64,000 nt of DNA, from NCBI GenBank assembly GCA_049487715.1, contig CP150548.1:124001-188000 (forward strand). Direction: 5' to 3'. This DNA comes from Pycnococcus provasolii (lineage: Eukaryota > Chlorophyta > Pseudoscourfieldiophyceae > Pseudoscourfieldiales). The position numbers and the translations under genes are program-made. Below, one piece after another: positions 11,201-20,504 of the stretch. Under the pieces are notes generated by a model. It worked only from the letters and a program-made list of their open reading frames with translations, was not told where the DNA came from and searched no databases. Position 1 is the stretch's first letter. Every line of letters starts with the position of its first letter.

Positions 11201-11806
11201 GTACAATCGCGCGATGCCGTCATATCCAGCTCCGACGTACTTGTCCTGCGCATCCACGTACTTCATTGAGCTGATGTGTACCTCCTTGTTAAGCACACTC
11301 GAGTCTTGCCCTTTCACGGGAGCGGGGGCGGCGTGGTACGACTCAGCCCCTACCCTCGGTCTGAGCGTGAACTTCCACGCCACCTCGTCGTCCGAGGCTT
11401 TCTCCGCCTGGTTGTCCAAGAAGAGGTAGTTGGAGAACTCGTCCCAGTCGATGCTTCCGTTGGAGTCGGCGTCAATCTTCATGAAGAGCTGCTTGAGCTC
11501 CATCATGCCGAGGTTATCTCCGAGCAGGTCGCCGAACGACTCGGTAAACTCGTCAATTTCGATCCCTCCCGAGCCATCCTCGTCCGCCGCCTGAAACTTC
11601 TGCAGCACCTCCTGCAGCGCCGCCATGTTGATTCGTTCCTCGACGCCAGTTTTCGCCTCCGCCACTTTCTTCTTTCCTCCGTGTTTATCTGGAGACCCGA
11701 CGCGCGACAAGCCGGCTGCATCGCTGCCCTGCTGCCCTGCTGGCGACGCACTGCCAGACTTGGCAAACGACGTCGCCGTGAGCACCGCTAGGCCGTGTTC
11801 TTTCAT
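8273..11806 (-). CDS. CFAP337: EF-hand and WD40 protein, CFAP337/WDR49-like
   Basis: The first ATG is at 11806, giving 1177 residues. Two canonical EF-hands sit at about 75-87 (DEDGSGGIEIDEF) and 112-124 (DADSNGSIDWDEF). They are followed by many WD repeats (about 165-900; units such as VKVWDLRSSKCLE and LKMWNFNNGALL), sufficient for two propellers. A His/Gly-rich stretch (about 785-820) interrupts the second propeller. The C-terminal 250 residues are Pro/Ser-rich, with a basic region that could bind microtubules. This EF-hand plus double-propeller layout is that of WDR49/WDR64 and the algal axonemal protein FAP337. A TTACA (TGTAA on the gene strand) lies about 50 bases past the stop. Its head-to-head neighbour is another ciliary gene, CFAP69. 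The assignment to CFAP337 rather than another EF-hand WD40 protein is probable, not certain. Confidence 0.75.
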   Translation of the reverse strand: MKEHGLAVLTATSFAKSGSASPAGQQGSDAAGLSRVGSPDKHGGKKKVAEAKTGVEERINMAALQEVLQKFQAADEDGSGGIEIDEFTESFGDLLGDNLGMMELKQLFMKIDADSNGSIDWDEFSNYLFLDNQAEKASDDEVAWKFTLRPRVGAESYHAAPAPVKGQDSSVLNKEVHISSMKYVDAQDKYVGAGYDGIARLYHTHDLTPWRYVQVNSEPTFLTDIEYVSSLRKLCVSGLDSSISFFDLGRTGYFENVGSYHITCDKMGAPTCMHSYERDEEARLIYGDSKGALRAVPALQPHSLMNVRFDDGRYLPKIHGEHKDWVTKVSYVQDLNAYATSSLDGTIKLCDEVSHRVKHTNKLHSKGIYSFVWCSAYSMFASSGLERDIQLWHGSTGRRVNVLSGHTASVLSVSLDVDLNRLISVSTDKTVKVWDLRSSKCLETISALHDDDTVANRRATLGMVYYHQKNRRLMLGTNSITRLDYHCESRLMKGHSAPLCGALYNDEFGVVVSADDSSTVITWRLQDGQRESKFQHAHVNSRTKADVKISSLSFDSSGRRLLTGASDGTLKMWNFNNGALLKNYLEEADSNDWKEISCVAYVAGSGAQKAGLIVASGWGHDVNVWEDDPDKKSEVRTFRGHKEDIMSQAIYAPSRMLATGDYGGRIRLWNLNSGLSRMEIRQKSPTGSLENGAEGLVFLPKVKHQDMPTLVSISTDSYLRLFSIGKFPGSQLFERWMGSKLQHNLTTLSTDDKNDYIALGCTMGSIRVVDISLLKQFFAKMEESASHHHGHGHGHGHHHHQHHHHQQHENHSHHGHHHSLRHGQAPPASVKPSSGGGPRIRLEDAFVTLCHFIAHEQSISSIQFISDKRMFLSSSVDHNISLWTVNGACVGIFGVDNWDLSDRTSWVDPDGEKTQHLKADSPPVQHRTSGATSGPSANNGAPAMFRRSSINRIGVFFDSPIPQVPSPMNRSSASSSPLVPKLNLLPPGTASYTSTMKDVSNNLVASGPRGPPPPGPPPSTAPPILSDFRVSRRGRVILPGSSGAVTSRTPRSRQKGMQKFPPLGPRPVKGETEAEMRRILGLPSVDAPSLTMNGYFRSRDALKERRFAEMRRPQTVHSKVNLHSVERVASTPLEVMKTLVKRDAVVRRAAERREADAAMRSNLGGPAQGIGSITARF

Positions 11807-13036
11807 CGCGAACAAGAGATCAACCTCCTGATTGGCTGCCGGCAATCAACCCGGCAAGACGCCAACACCAAAGCACAGAGCAACAGAGGAGGCCTAACCT
11901 TAAGGGGCCACCTTACCCCAAGAGTACCTTAAGGCCTTAAGGGGCCAGCCAGGGGGAGATGTTACCCTTCTTATTTTTAACGCGAGAAGTATCGTAGGTA
12001 GTACTGTGGGAGGTGTGGGAGGGAACAGGCACACAAGCAGGCATGTACAGTAACAACCTAACACTGGCGCGTACTGTACTGTACTGTAACACTGGGCAAC
12101 CACGGGTACCGACCGTCCCACGGGTACTTACCCGGTACCGTTTCCGCCAATGGGTCCGCCTTCGCACGTGCGGCAAGTTACCGCCTTACCGGTAAAGGTT
12201 ATGACTTGACCTTAGCCGGTTAGGCACAACGTTGCCAATGTCGCGTCATTCATAGACTAGGGTAGCACTTGATGTCACGTCGTACCGTGCCGGTACCTGT
12301 ACCTCTTGTGAACTTGTGAAGCCGCTGTGCATGGGGAGGCACTCAGTTTGCTTTCCCCTTTCACCTTTCCAAGTTTCCAGTTCCAGGAATGTACAACACG
12401 ACTAACCCTTAGACTCAATCCACGATGGGAGGGATCCCTCGTTGATTGAAGTAGGGCGAATTTCAGGAAGAAGGGCGCGTGCGAGACTGTGAGACTACTG
12501 TGAGCGAGTGCGAGAGGCAGTACTGTACAGCACTTCGCCTCCTATCGTAATAAGGTAGAACTACCAAGAGGCAAGAGGCATGAGGAGGCAACCAGGCACC
12601 CAACTAACCTTAGTACGACTGTACCTGCAGGAGCAGACGAAAAGCCAGAACCAGCGTGGAATCCAAGCCGTGGAGTGGAGAAACAGCGTCGAGGGAGGTT
12701 GGTAGAGTAGTACTACCATGCGAGCAGGAAGGCAAACTTACTTACAGTATTCTCCGACGACAATGGCACGACCTGTTGACAACAGGCCACAATCAGGCCA
12801 CAGGCCACAGGCCACAGGCACTGTGCCACAGGAGGGTTGGTTGCTTCTCCTCCCCACCTCCTGTCGAAGACTGTGAACACTCCTAGACCACCGTTGTCCG
12901 CAGTACCACCGTTGTTTACAAAAGGGTTGTACGGCGTAAGCTCCGGGACCCCCTCCAGAGCTCCGGAGCCAGGGGTGTTGTTGTAACCCGGCCGGTCCTC
13001 TCAAGAGACTCTCGCTCCCAACAGTACTGTTAAGCC
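11807..13036. other. Bidirectional upstream region between two ciliary genes
   Basis: This stretch of 1.23 kb shows no convincing coding frame. It holds short tandem repeats: a TACTG-type pentamer run at 12071-12090 and a CAGGCCA-type run at about 12794-12820. Both flanking genes start from its edges, so it should contain both promoters. No TATA box or RFX X-box stands out clearly. Confidence 0.5.
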
Positions 13037-15937
13037 ATGACGATGTCGTCCGCGGCCAGCATGACGGCCTCTGCGTCATTTCCGTCCATGCTGCACACGT
13101 CGCGCACGGAAGTCTTCCTGCGCGACGACGACTTCCCGCCCTCGCCCAAACAACTCGACTTCGACAAGGTGTTCGAACTCTTCCGAAACTCGCACAGCAA
13201 GGACATGGTCGACAGACACGTCGCTGTCGTCGTGCGCATATGCAGGGCGTCCTCGGGGGGGTTCGCTATCAGGGACCTGCCGCACATGGAAAAACTCCTG
13301 CGCATGCTATTCACGCGCATACTCGACGAAAAAATAGACGCGTTCGTGCCCGCCGCCGTCCAGGTGGTGCGCACGTGCCAGATGCCCTTCGTGAGAAAAA
13401 GCGCGACGGACGAGTACAAGATGCTCGGGAACATATCAAAACTGCTCAAGGCGCTCGCGGACGCGACGCTGCCCGAGATGCCGCTCGAACTCAGGAAGGA
13501 GGCGTGCTCAGCGCTGGCGGCGTTCGCAAGCGCACACGGAAGCCGGCCGAGCGTGTTCGACACGCAGGTGGACGCGGCCAGGGGAGGGACTGCTGGGGCG
13601 CTAAACGACTACATCGAGGCAGCACCCGGAGCGAGGCAGTTTCACACCAACCAAATGCTCGTCGAGAGATCCGGAGGAATCGCCGCCGTGTGCGCATGTG
13701 CTGCGCACGCCGCGCGCAGCGACGGTGAGGAGCACGCCGAGCTCGCGGAGACGGCGTGCGCCGCACTGCTGCAGATGTCGTACTCCCCCGAAAATGCCGC
13801 GGCGCTCGTGCAGGGTGGCGCGCTTGGCGCCGCGGCTCTGCTGCTCGAACGTGACTGGGTCTTCTCCAGCGCGTGCACAAACGCGGTGGAGCTCATGTGG
13901 AACCTCTGCGAGAACGCAGCCGAAGCAGCGCGTGGCGTGCCCGGCGAGACGGAGGTGCGAGGTGGATGCCGCGTGCTGACGCGGTACCAGCTTTCCTCAG
14001 GCGTCGTTAGCCTGCTGCGCCGTCTGCTGCTGCACGGGCACCGCGTCTCCGACAAGGAGCTGCGCAACGACATGGCTCTCGTGGCAACGCTGTTTCTCGA
14101 AGACGCGGACGGAAAGATGAGGTCGAGCCTCACGGATGCTGGCATGTTCCAGCTGGCCACCCACGTCGCCTGCGCGCCCGAGGTCACGGTAAACGACGCC
14201 GCCACCGTCGCGCACTTTGCGCGAACCGCCAGCGACGAGGACTTTGACCTGAAGGTGCTAAGCTGGACGATCGCGGCGCGCATGCTCGCGGAGCCGGCAA
14301 ACGCCGCGGCGGCGGCACAGAAGGGCGGTGTGCTGGACGTTTGGATGCACCACGTGCGCTCCGACTCGCTCGCGTCGCTGATGATGACCCAGCACGGCTG
14401 GAGCGCTGCTCAGCAGCACACCGCGCGGTGCGCGGCTCTGGACTGCCTTCAGGTGGTGGCACCGCACTGCGCGGCAGCTCTTGCGCTGCGCAGCCTGCCG
14501 GCCACTCTCGTGGACGTGTGCTCGACGGATGCCGAGGAGGATGTGCGACGTGCGGCGATGCGCCTCACAGTCACGCTCGCGCCGCTTGTCGCCAAGGCTC
14601 CGGGTCTGCGCGCAGAGGTCACCGCCGCGGCGCCTGTAAGCATTGCCACCGAGCAGGGCATGGACGAGACGGGAACCACCGTGGCGCCCGAGGCTGCCGA
14701 CGCCGTCGATGCCGACGCCGATCCTGACACGGTATCCCTCGCCGACGAGCTTGGTCGCAGCGGCGGCATTCGTGCCGCGCTACACTTCCTTTCCTCCCGC
14801 GACGCACCTGAGTCCATGCGCGTTGACTGTTGCCGGGCACTCGTGAGGCTTTGCGCCGCGGAGGGTGCTCATGGGACGCGCAACATCACGCGACTACGCC
14901 GCGAAGGAGGTGTCCAGACAATCGTAAACCTGCTGTTCGCGTGCGCGCAGGATGAGCAGAGTGTGCTGAGCTCGCTCCTTATCGCACTCATCAGCGTGGT
15001 GTGGGAGTGCATCGTGCCGTCGAAGAGAAGTCTGGCGCGCTTCTTGGCCTACGAGGGCATCGAGGCGCTGCTAGACCTCGTGGAGGTTGCGAATGCCACG
15101 GCGGTGCCCGCGATCCTCAGCCTGATGGCTGACCTCGTCGAGCGCTGCAACGCTCTTCGCTTCTTCACGGACTGGCGTGCGAAGCGCACGAATGTTGTCG
15201 TGCACCCAGGCGAGCCGGCGATTCCTGCGAATGCCGTGCGCCTTCTGCTCGACGTCTGGCGCGACGCGTCCGACCGCGTCGGCATTCTCGACGCTGAGGG
15301 GCTGATCGTGAATGGCGAGAGGCCACTGCTCGGAACGGGTAAGCAGGGCCGGTGGAGGCTGAAGAACGAGGTACAGTACCGCCTCGCGGATGCTGCCCGC
15401 GAGAGGGACCTGAAGGAGGCGCAGGCGATTGCGAACGACGCCGCAGTCCTCGAGAAGATTTACGCTGTGATGCTCTTCCTTGGCTTCGAGGCGTGTACCG
15501 CGGCGTGCATGAACGAGCACGATCGGTCGTGTCTCCTTCTCGTGGAGACGACGCTCACCTTCCGGCAGGGAGAGTGCTGGTACGACGTCCAGGCGTCGCT
15601 CGACAAGGATGGCGTCACGCCGACCGAGGTTGACGAGGTTCGACTTTACAACGCGCTCGACGACGCGCGCAGGGTTGCGACAGCCGTTAGCACGCGCCAG
15701 CGTGATCTCATTGACGGCGAGCGAAGCCGCGAACGCAAGCGCGAGGTGGATGTGTACATCGCCGCTGAGGAGCAGAGGAGGGCGGAGGCACAGGCACGCG
15801 CGTACACGAAGGACAGAAGCAACATGAGCCTCAAGGAGAAGTTGGCGGCGAAGAATAAGAAGGAGGAGATGCTTCGCAACGCCTACAAGGCTGAGGCCCG
15901 AGCGGAATTCGACCCGGATACGGGCGCGCTGTTGTGA
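13037..15937 (+). CDS. CFAP69: CFAP69 orthologue, axonemal central-apparatus ARM protein
   Basis: A 966-residue ARM/HEAT helical-repeat protein (human CFAP69 about 941). Family blocks occur in the expected order: RDLPHMEKLL, CQMPFVRK followed by DEY, KELRNDMALVATLF, DFDLKVLSWTI, and EGIEALLDLVEVAN ahead of a W-rich LLLDVWRD block. The C-terminal 100 residues are charged and helical with a KEKLAAKNKKEE stretch. CFAP69 is a component of the ciliary central apparatus (C1b/C2a region in Chlamydomonas FAP69) and is needed for motility in animal sperm and cilia. The start is the first of two nearby ATGs (13037, 13046). A TGTAA poly(A)-like motif begins at 15951, 14 bases after the stop. Its presence suggests a flagellate stage or one only recently lost. 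Confidence 0.88.
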   Translation: MTMSSAASMTASASFPSMLHTSRTEVFLRDDDFPPSPKQLDFDKVFELFRNSHSKDMVDRHVAVVVRICRASSGGFAIRDLPHMEKLLRMLFTRILDEKIDAFVPAAVQVVRTCQMPFVRKSATDEYKMLGNISKLLKALADATLPEMPLELRKEACSALAAFASAHGSRPSVFDTQVDAARGGTAGALNDYIEAAPGARQFHTNQMLVERSGGIAAVCACAAHAARSDGEEHAELAETACAALLQMSYSPENAAALVQGGALGAAALLLERDWVFSSACTNAVELMWNLCENAAEAARGVPGETEVRGGCRVLTRYQLSSGVVSLLRRLLLHGHRVSDKELRNDMALVATLFLEDADGKMRSSLTDAGMFQLATHVACAPEVTVNDAATVAHFARTASDEDFDLKVLSWTIAARMLAEPANAAAAAQKGGVLDVWMHHVRSDSLASLMMTQHGWSAAQQHTARCAALDCLQVVAPHCAAALALRSLPATLVDVCSTDAEEDVRRAAMRLTVTLAPLVAKAPGLRAEVTAAAPVSIATEQGMDETGTTVAPEAADAVDADADPDTVSLADELGRSGGIRAALHFLSSRDAPESMRVDCCRALVRLCAAEGAHGTRNITRLRREGGVQTIVNLLFACAQDEQSVLSSLLIALISVVWECIVPSKRSLARFLAYEGIEALLDLVEVANATAVPAILSLMADLVERCNALRFFTDWRAKRTNVVVHPGEPAIPANAVRLLLDVWRDASDRVGILDAEGLIVNGERPLLGTGKQGRWRLKNEVQYRLADAARERDLKEAQAIANDAAVLEKIYAVMLFLGFEACTAACMNEHDRSCLLLVETTLTFRQGECWYDVQASLDKDGVTPTEVDEVRLYNALDDARRVATAVSTRQRDLIDGERSRERKREVDVYIAAEEQRRAEAQARAYTKDRSNMSLKEKLAAKNKKEEMLRNAYKAEARAEFDPDTGALL

Positions 15938-16000
15938 TCTCGACGGAATATGTAACAAGTCCTCTCGCCAAACAGAAGTTCGCTCCAAACGTTGTTGTGC

Positions 16001-16188
16001 TTACACTTGTGTACACTCCGTCAGAAAGTTGTGCACAGCCTCGATCATCGCGCTCTCCTGGCTCGCCACGATAGAATGCGAGCACTTCTGCTTCCCAGCA
16101 TCTCAGCCATGGCACGTCCGTCTCGCTCGGTGACGATGTGAGATCGATCCGCGTGCGTGACGAAGCCGTCCGGCGTCGAGAGGAACAT
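16001..16188 (-). pseudogene. Possible 3' remnant of an alpha/beta-hydrolase-like gene
   Basis: On the minus strand, a frame from an ATG at 16188 encodes FLSTPDGFVTHADRSHIVTE followed by GRAMAEMLG. About 60 bases before the end, another frame encodes CSHSIVASQESAMIEAVHNF and stops at 16001-16003. Together they resemble the end of an alpha/beta hydrolase (catalytic-His region, then a final helix ending in F-L), but they are in different frames and no upstream body of the enzyme is visible. The stop codon overlaps a TGTAA motif. It could be a decayed fragment, a last exon with unseen upstream exons, or chance in GC-rich DNA. Confidence 0.25.
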
Positions 16189-16696
16189 GAGCGAGAGAGC
16201 TTAAGCGTACCAAAGCAAGAGATGGTGGGAATGAAGTGGCGGAAAGAGTAACGGATGACACCAATGTGCAACTGCAACCCTGTGGGAGCGATTAAAAAGG
16301 CGGTGGTGCAAAAGTTTCCCGTTAAAGTTTACCTGTGCCAGGAGGTACGGAGACGTGGCTGCGAATTCTTGACCATCTCCAATTACTTACAAAAACATCC
16401 ATTGGTGGCATGGTCAATGGTGGATTCCGCGATCACTTGCCTCTTGACTCTTGCCACTTGGGCAGTTGGGTGAAGATCTTTGCGTGAGCTTGCAAGGTGC
16501 GATGCAAGGCGTGCAAGGTGTCCCTGGAAGGCACGGAGGTTGAGTGACGGAGTTTTTGCAATTTTCTCGCGCTTGCCCATCATCACGCGGAGCACATACA
16601 CTCACCGCATCACCGTCATCACGAGCCGACAACCAGCGCACAGCACACACACACATCACGCGCCGACAACCAGCGCACAGCACACCAACAAGCGAC

Positions 16697-17995
16697 ATGG
16701 CCGGCGCCAACAACAACAGCAACGTGGTGCAGGGCGGATTCCCGTCCAACATTTTCGTTACGAAGCCCCAAGAAAATCTCGAGTGCAGCATCTGCCTAGA
16801 CGTGAAAAGAGATCCGGTTTCTTTGTGCCAAGAGGGACACACGTTCTGCCGTGATTGCATAACACGTGCAAGAAAGCCATCAAGGTTCAAGTGTCCGACG
16901 TGCAGAGAAAGCATTCCTGCAAGTGCAACTTATACGAAGAATCGCACGGAGAAACAGATCATCGAGCAACTCATCACCAAGTGCGAGTACGCCACGCCTC
17001 AGTCCTCAGCGGCGGCGGCGCCTTCAACGGCATCGCGCAAGCGAACACGAGGTGCAGCCTCGTCGTCGAACGGAACACAGCCGACGGAGTTTTGCACGTG
17101 GACAGGACCGCTCGACAAGCGCGACGCGCATATTAACGAGTGCGAGTATGCACTCGTTACGTGCAAGTTTGCAGGGTGCCATACAAGTGTGCGGCGAAAG
17201 GATCAAGGCGAGCACGAGGAGCAGTGCCCGCGTCGCCCTGTGAGATGTGATTTGTGCGACAAGCTCGTGCCGTCAGAGGAGATGGAACATCATGCTGATA
17301 GACAGTGCACGCACAGGCTCGTCGCGTGCCCAAACGAGTGTGGGGAGCAGATCAAAGCCGCAGAGATGGATACGCACCTCGAGGAGCACTGCAAGCTTGC
17401 GCTCGTGATGTGTCCATACGCATCGGTGGGCTGTTGCTGGAAGAAGGATCGGCGCGAAAAGCTGCGTGAGCATCTGAATGATGCGGTCGAAAACCACGCG
17501 AGACTGCAAGTAGCGGCGCTTGAGCAGAGCCTTCCTTCGGAGGACACGAAGAAGGTGCGCTGGAAGTTTGAGAATGCGCGTGCAAAAATCGAAGATCTCG
17601 CAGTTAAAATGCCGACGTGTTCACCATCGTTTACCTTACCTGGATACAATGGAGTGAATTCCGAACTTTATGTGTTGAATCATGGTGGACGATTCGGTTT
17701 GGGGATTATGATTCAGCCTGATCTCGAATCAACTGACTTGTGCATTGACGAGATAAAATTTAGTGTGATGGACGTTGATGGTGATGGAAATGAAACCGTT
17801 GGCGAATCAAAGACTGCAACGACCAACAGGACTGCTGAACATCCTGACGATGGTGTATGTACCGTTATGCGTAAAAGTTTTGGTAGCACATCTGAACTAC
17901 TTAACAAATACGTATGCAACGATGGCTCGATGCTTTTTGAGGTAGAGATGCGTGTGCGACACAAAGCAGGAAGAGCCATCGAATTGAGGAGCTAA
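16697..17995 (+). CDS. RING plus TRAF-type zinc-finger protein, likely E3 ubiquitin ligase
   Basis: 432 residues from the ATG at 16697; the upstream in-frame extension begins only with GTG and looks like 5' UTR. A C3HC4 RING lies at about 31-75 (CSICLDVKRDPVSLCQEGHT, ending CPTCRESIP). A Ser/Ala linker is followed by three to four TRAF-type zinc fingers (about 130-285: C-W, CKFAGCH, CDLCDK, CPNECGE and CPYASVGC units with paired His/Cys). A short helical segment and a beta-rich C-terminal domain of about 140 residues end the protein; its codon use is more A/T-rich than the first half. The architecture is that of TRAF-like E3 ligases; the C-terminal domain is not clearly a MATH domain. The substrate is unknown. 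Confidence 0.8.
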   Translation: MAGANNNSNVVQGGFPSNIFVTKPQENLECSICLDVKRDPVSLCQEGHTFCRDCITRARKPSRFKCPTCRESIPASATYTKNRTEKQIIEQLITKCEYATPQSSAAAAPSTASRKRTRGAASSSNGTQPTEFCTWTGPLDKRDAHINECEYALVTCKFAGCHTSVRRKDQGEHEEQCPRRPVRCDLCDKLVPSEEMEHHADRQCTHRLVACPNECGEQIKAAEMDTHLEEHCKLALVMCPYASVGCCWKKDRREKLREHLNDAVENHARLQVAALEQSLPSEDTKKVRWKFENARAKIEDLAVKMPTCSPSFTLPGYNGVNSELYVLNHGGRFGLGIMIQPDLESTDLCIDEIKFSVMDVDGDGNETVGESKTATTNRTAEHPDDGVCTVMRKSFGSTSELLNKYVCNDGSMLFEVEMRVRHKAGRAIELRS

Positions 17996-18069
17996 TCGCC
18001 GACAGCATGCAATAATAGTAATGACCAATACCAAATTAGGAAGAAACAGAAATACGAAGGTTACTTGCT

Positions 18070-19725
18070 CTACGCGAGCGTCGCGCGCACGACACCACCG
18101 TACAGCGTCGCCGTGTCCGATGCGTCGAGGGACAGCGCCGACATCGACGACGACAAACCCTTCGCGAGACGGCGATTCTCGCCAAGCGCGTCCAGTGCAC
18201 GGTCAAGCTCGTTCATGTTCAAGTCCACCTGCTTGCGATCCTCATCCTCCACGCGCAGATCCTTGAAGCGCACCTTGCCCTGCGAAAACTCGTTGGGTGC
18301 CACGAAGGCGATGTACTCCGCGCCCACGCGATTCGCGTAGTCGAATGCCGCCCCAGCCTTCTTCTTCGCCTCGAGCATGAGATCGACGCGTGCACCGCCC
18401 GCGCGAAGGCCAGCTGCCACCGTCATCGCCGGTCCCTGCATATCCGCGCTGAACGGCGCAACCACAACGTCCACGTTCCTCGGCAGATGCGGCAGCTGAC
18501 CACGCTCCTTGAGCAGCTCGACGATGACGCAGTCGCCAAATCCAAATCCGCACGCTGGAACCTCGGTCATCGCGCCGTACAGGCTCAGCAGGCGATCGTA
18601 ACGCCCACCACCCATAATCGCTCTCAGCTCGCCTCGCACGTCGAATGCCTCGAACACGACGCCAGTGTAGTACGCCAGCCCTCGAACGAGGCTTGCATCG
18701 AACTTGAGCCAGTCGCCAAACCCGTATGCGTTCGCGAGCTCGAAGACGCTCTCGAGATCCTTCATGCCCTCGCCGTCGCTCACGCCTGAATCCTTTGCCA
18801 GCGTGCGCAGAGCGTCGAGATTGGGACATGCGAGCACCGCGAGAACGCGCTTTGACACGTCGGCGGGAAGCTTCGCCACCTCCAGCAGCTGCTCCTCGAC
18901 CGCCTCCGCGCCAATCTTGTCCAGCTTGTCGAGAATCACGCAGACGGGCGCAAACGACTCGGTGGGAACACCCGCGGCGGCGAGCACGTCTCCCATCACC
19001 TTGCGGCTGTTCACCTTGATTTTGACGTCGGCGTTCGTGATGCCCACGCTCTTGAAGAAGAACACCGCGGTGGAGAGAAGCTCCACCTCCGCGGAGACGG
19101 ATCGGCACCCGATGATGTCAACGTTCCACTGGTAGTGCTCTCGCTTGCGCCCACGCTGGATCGCCTCGTAGCGCCAGCACTGCGGGATGGAGTACCACTT
19201 GAGCGGCAGAATCTGGCTGTGCGCTCGCCCGAGCGCCATGCGCGCGAGCGTGGGTGTCATCTCCGGCCTGAGCGTCACCTCCTCCCCATCCCCGTCAACG
19301 AATCCGTACATCTGGCTGGTGATTTCCTCGCCCGCCTTTCGCTTGTACAGTTCCTGCCTCTCGAGAACCGGCGCGTCGAAGAGTTCGAATCCGCTCGCCC
19401 TTGCCGCCGCGTGGAACTTGTCGAAGAGCCACGTCTGCAGCCGGTAATCGTCTGGGTAGAAGTCTCGCGTTCCGCTCGGCGGTTCGAGTTTGACTGGCGG
19501 TTGCTGCATAACCTCGAAACCGACACCTCCCGCGAGTTTTCGTTTCTTCTGCTCTTCCTCTGCTCTCAGCCTCTTCGCTTCTTCCTTGGCAGCTTTTTCC
19601 GCAGCCTTGGCAGCTTTTTTCTCCGCCTTTCTCGCCTCCTTTTCCTCCGCGGAGAGCGACGCGTTCGATTCTGAACCTGCCGCTGCCGCTGCCGCCGCTG
19701 CCTCGTTGTTCCTGTTGCTATTCAT
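18070..19725 (-). CDS. Histidyl-tRNA synthetase, organellar/bacterial type
   Basis: 551 residues from the ATG at 19725. Class II synthetase motifs are clear: motif 2 WRYEAIQRGRKREHYQWNVD (about 180-200), the HisRS signature LVRGLAYYTG (about 346-355), motif 3 GGGRYDRL (about 370), and a C-terminal anticodon-binding domain. The wording of motif 2 and of the RGLAYYTGVVFEAF block matches the plant chloroplast/mitochondrial enzyme rather than the cytosolic one. A Lys/Glu/Ala-rich helical extension (about 20-55), resembling appended domains of cytosolic synthetases, precedes the catalytic core, and no clear transit peptide is visible after this ATG. The open frame upstream, starting with TTG, could carry a targeting peptide through an unseen exon. 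It attaches histidine to tRNA-His. Confidence 0.93.
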   Translation of the reverse strand: MNSNRNNEAAAAAAAAGSESNASLSAEEKEARKAEKKAAKAAEKAAKEEAKRLRAEEEQKKRKLAGGVGFEVMQQPPVKLEPPSGTRDFYPDDYRLQTWLFDKFHAAARASGFELFDAPVLERQELYKRKAGEEITSQMYGFVDGDGEEVTLRPEMTPTLARMALGRAHSQILPLKWYSIPQCWRYEAIQRGRKREHYQWNVDIIGCRSVSAEVELLSTAVFFFKSVGITNADVKIKVNSRKVMGDVLAAAGVPTESFAPVCVILDKLDKIGAEAVEEQLLEVAKLPADVSKRVLAVLACPNLDALRTLAKDSGVSDGEGMKDLESVFELANAYGFGDWLKFDASLVRGLAYYTGVVFEAFDVRGELRAIMGGGRYDRLLSLYGAMTEVPACGFGFGDCVIVELLKERGQLPHLPRNVDVVVAPFSADMQGPAMTVAAGLRAGGARVDLMLEAKKKAGAAFDYANRVGAEYIAFVAPNEFSQGKVRFKDLRVEDEDRKQVDLNMNELDRALDALGENRRLAKGLSSSMSALSLDASDTATLYGGVVRATLA

Positions 19726-20210
19726 CGCGTCAGTGTTCGTATTTGGTTTCTGCTGGCTGGACGACGCTGACGGCACTTGTGGAACTGGCGCGGAGGATGC
19801 TGAGCTGACGCTGACGACTTGCTTTGTCCCATATACGGCTTCCTTCCCAGCCTCTTGCTGATGGACAAAAGGCACTTTTTCAGGTACAAACAAGTCCCAG
19901 AGCCGTACCAGGACGACGACGGTGCGCCACCAATGACCGAGGACCGAGATGGTGACGACGGTGACGTTGATAGAGCTGCACAACCTTTAAAACAAAGTGA
20001 GGAAAAAGCCAGCGGTTTTCACGATGCGCGATAAAGATTCGTCCAAAGCGACCTGATCTGATCTGCTGACCGATTACTTCGTATGATGGGGAGTGCGCCG
20101 AGGGAGAGGTTTCTTCCAAAGCCGCCGCCGGGGACCCAAAGAAAGAAAGAGAGAGAGAGAGGGAAAGGGTGCAGAATGGGGCTCCTGTTCGTAACCCTAC
20201 TTCCTAACCG

Positions 20211-20247
20211 AATACCCTAACCCAATACCCTAACCCAATACCCTAAC
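20211..20247. repeat. 13-bp tandem repeat containing CCCTAA
   Basis: Almost three copies of AATACCCTAACCC lie upstream of the divergent HisRS and Dispatched-like genes. The 779-base intergenic stretch also holds a run of 12 G at 20309-20320 and a purine-rich GA tract near 20145-20165. No coding signal is seen there before the Dispatched ATG at 20505. Confidence 0.6.
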
Positions 20248-20504
20248 AGGATCATGTACTGGGGGGAACTTTTCCACATGGATTCTTGATGGGTGGGTTC
20301 TTCTTGATGGGGGGGGGGGGAGATCCACCAGTACCACCTGGACCTACTGCCACCTGTCTCTTCGGCCTTCGCCCTTGCAGCCTTGCAAGGCGGGTTCTTT
20401 TGCCGGACGTTAAGGCTAGGTTAGGATTGGCGGCCGTTTTTAGGATTCTTCGGAATACAAGTAGTTAGTTGGTAACGCTACGGGTACGGGACGTTGACAT
20501 CCAC

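Noticed and set aside
10322-11269. 315-codon open frame inside the WD40 gene
   Set aside because: Antisense shadow; the WD repeats on the other strand are unambiguous.
12086-12102. RFX X-box between the ciliary genes
   Set aside because: Only the right half-site (GGGCAAC) fits; the left half does not, and green algae are not known to use RFX for ciliary genes.
15071-15988. 305-codon minus-strand frame over CFAP69
   Set aside because: It overlaps clear CFAP69 coding sequence and has no recognisable motifs.
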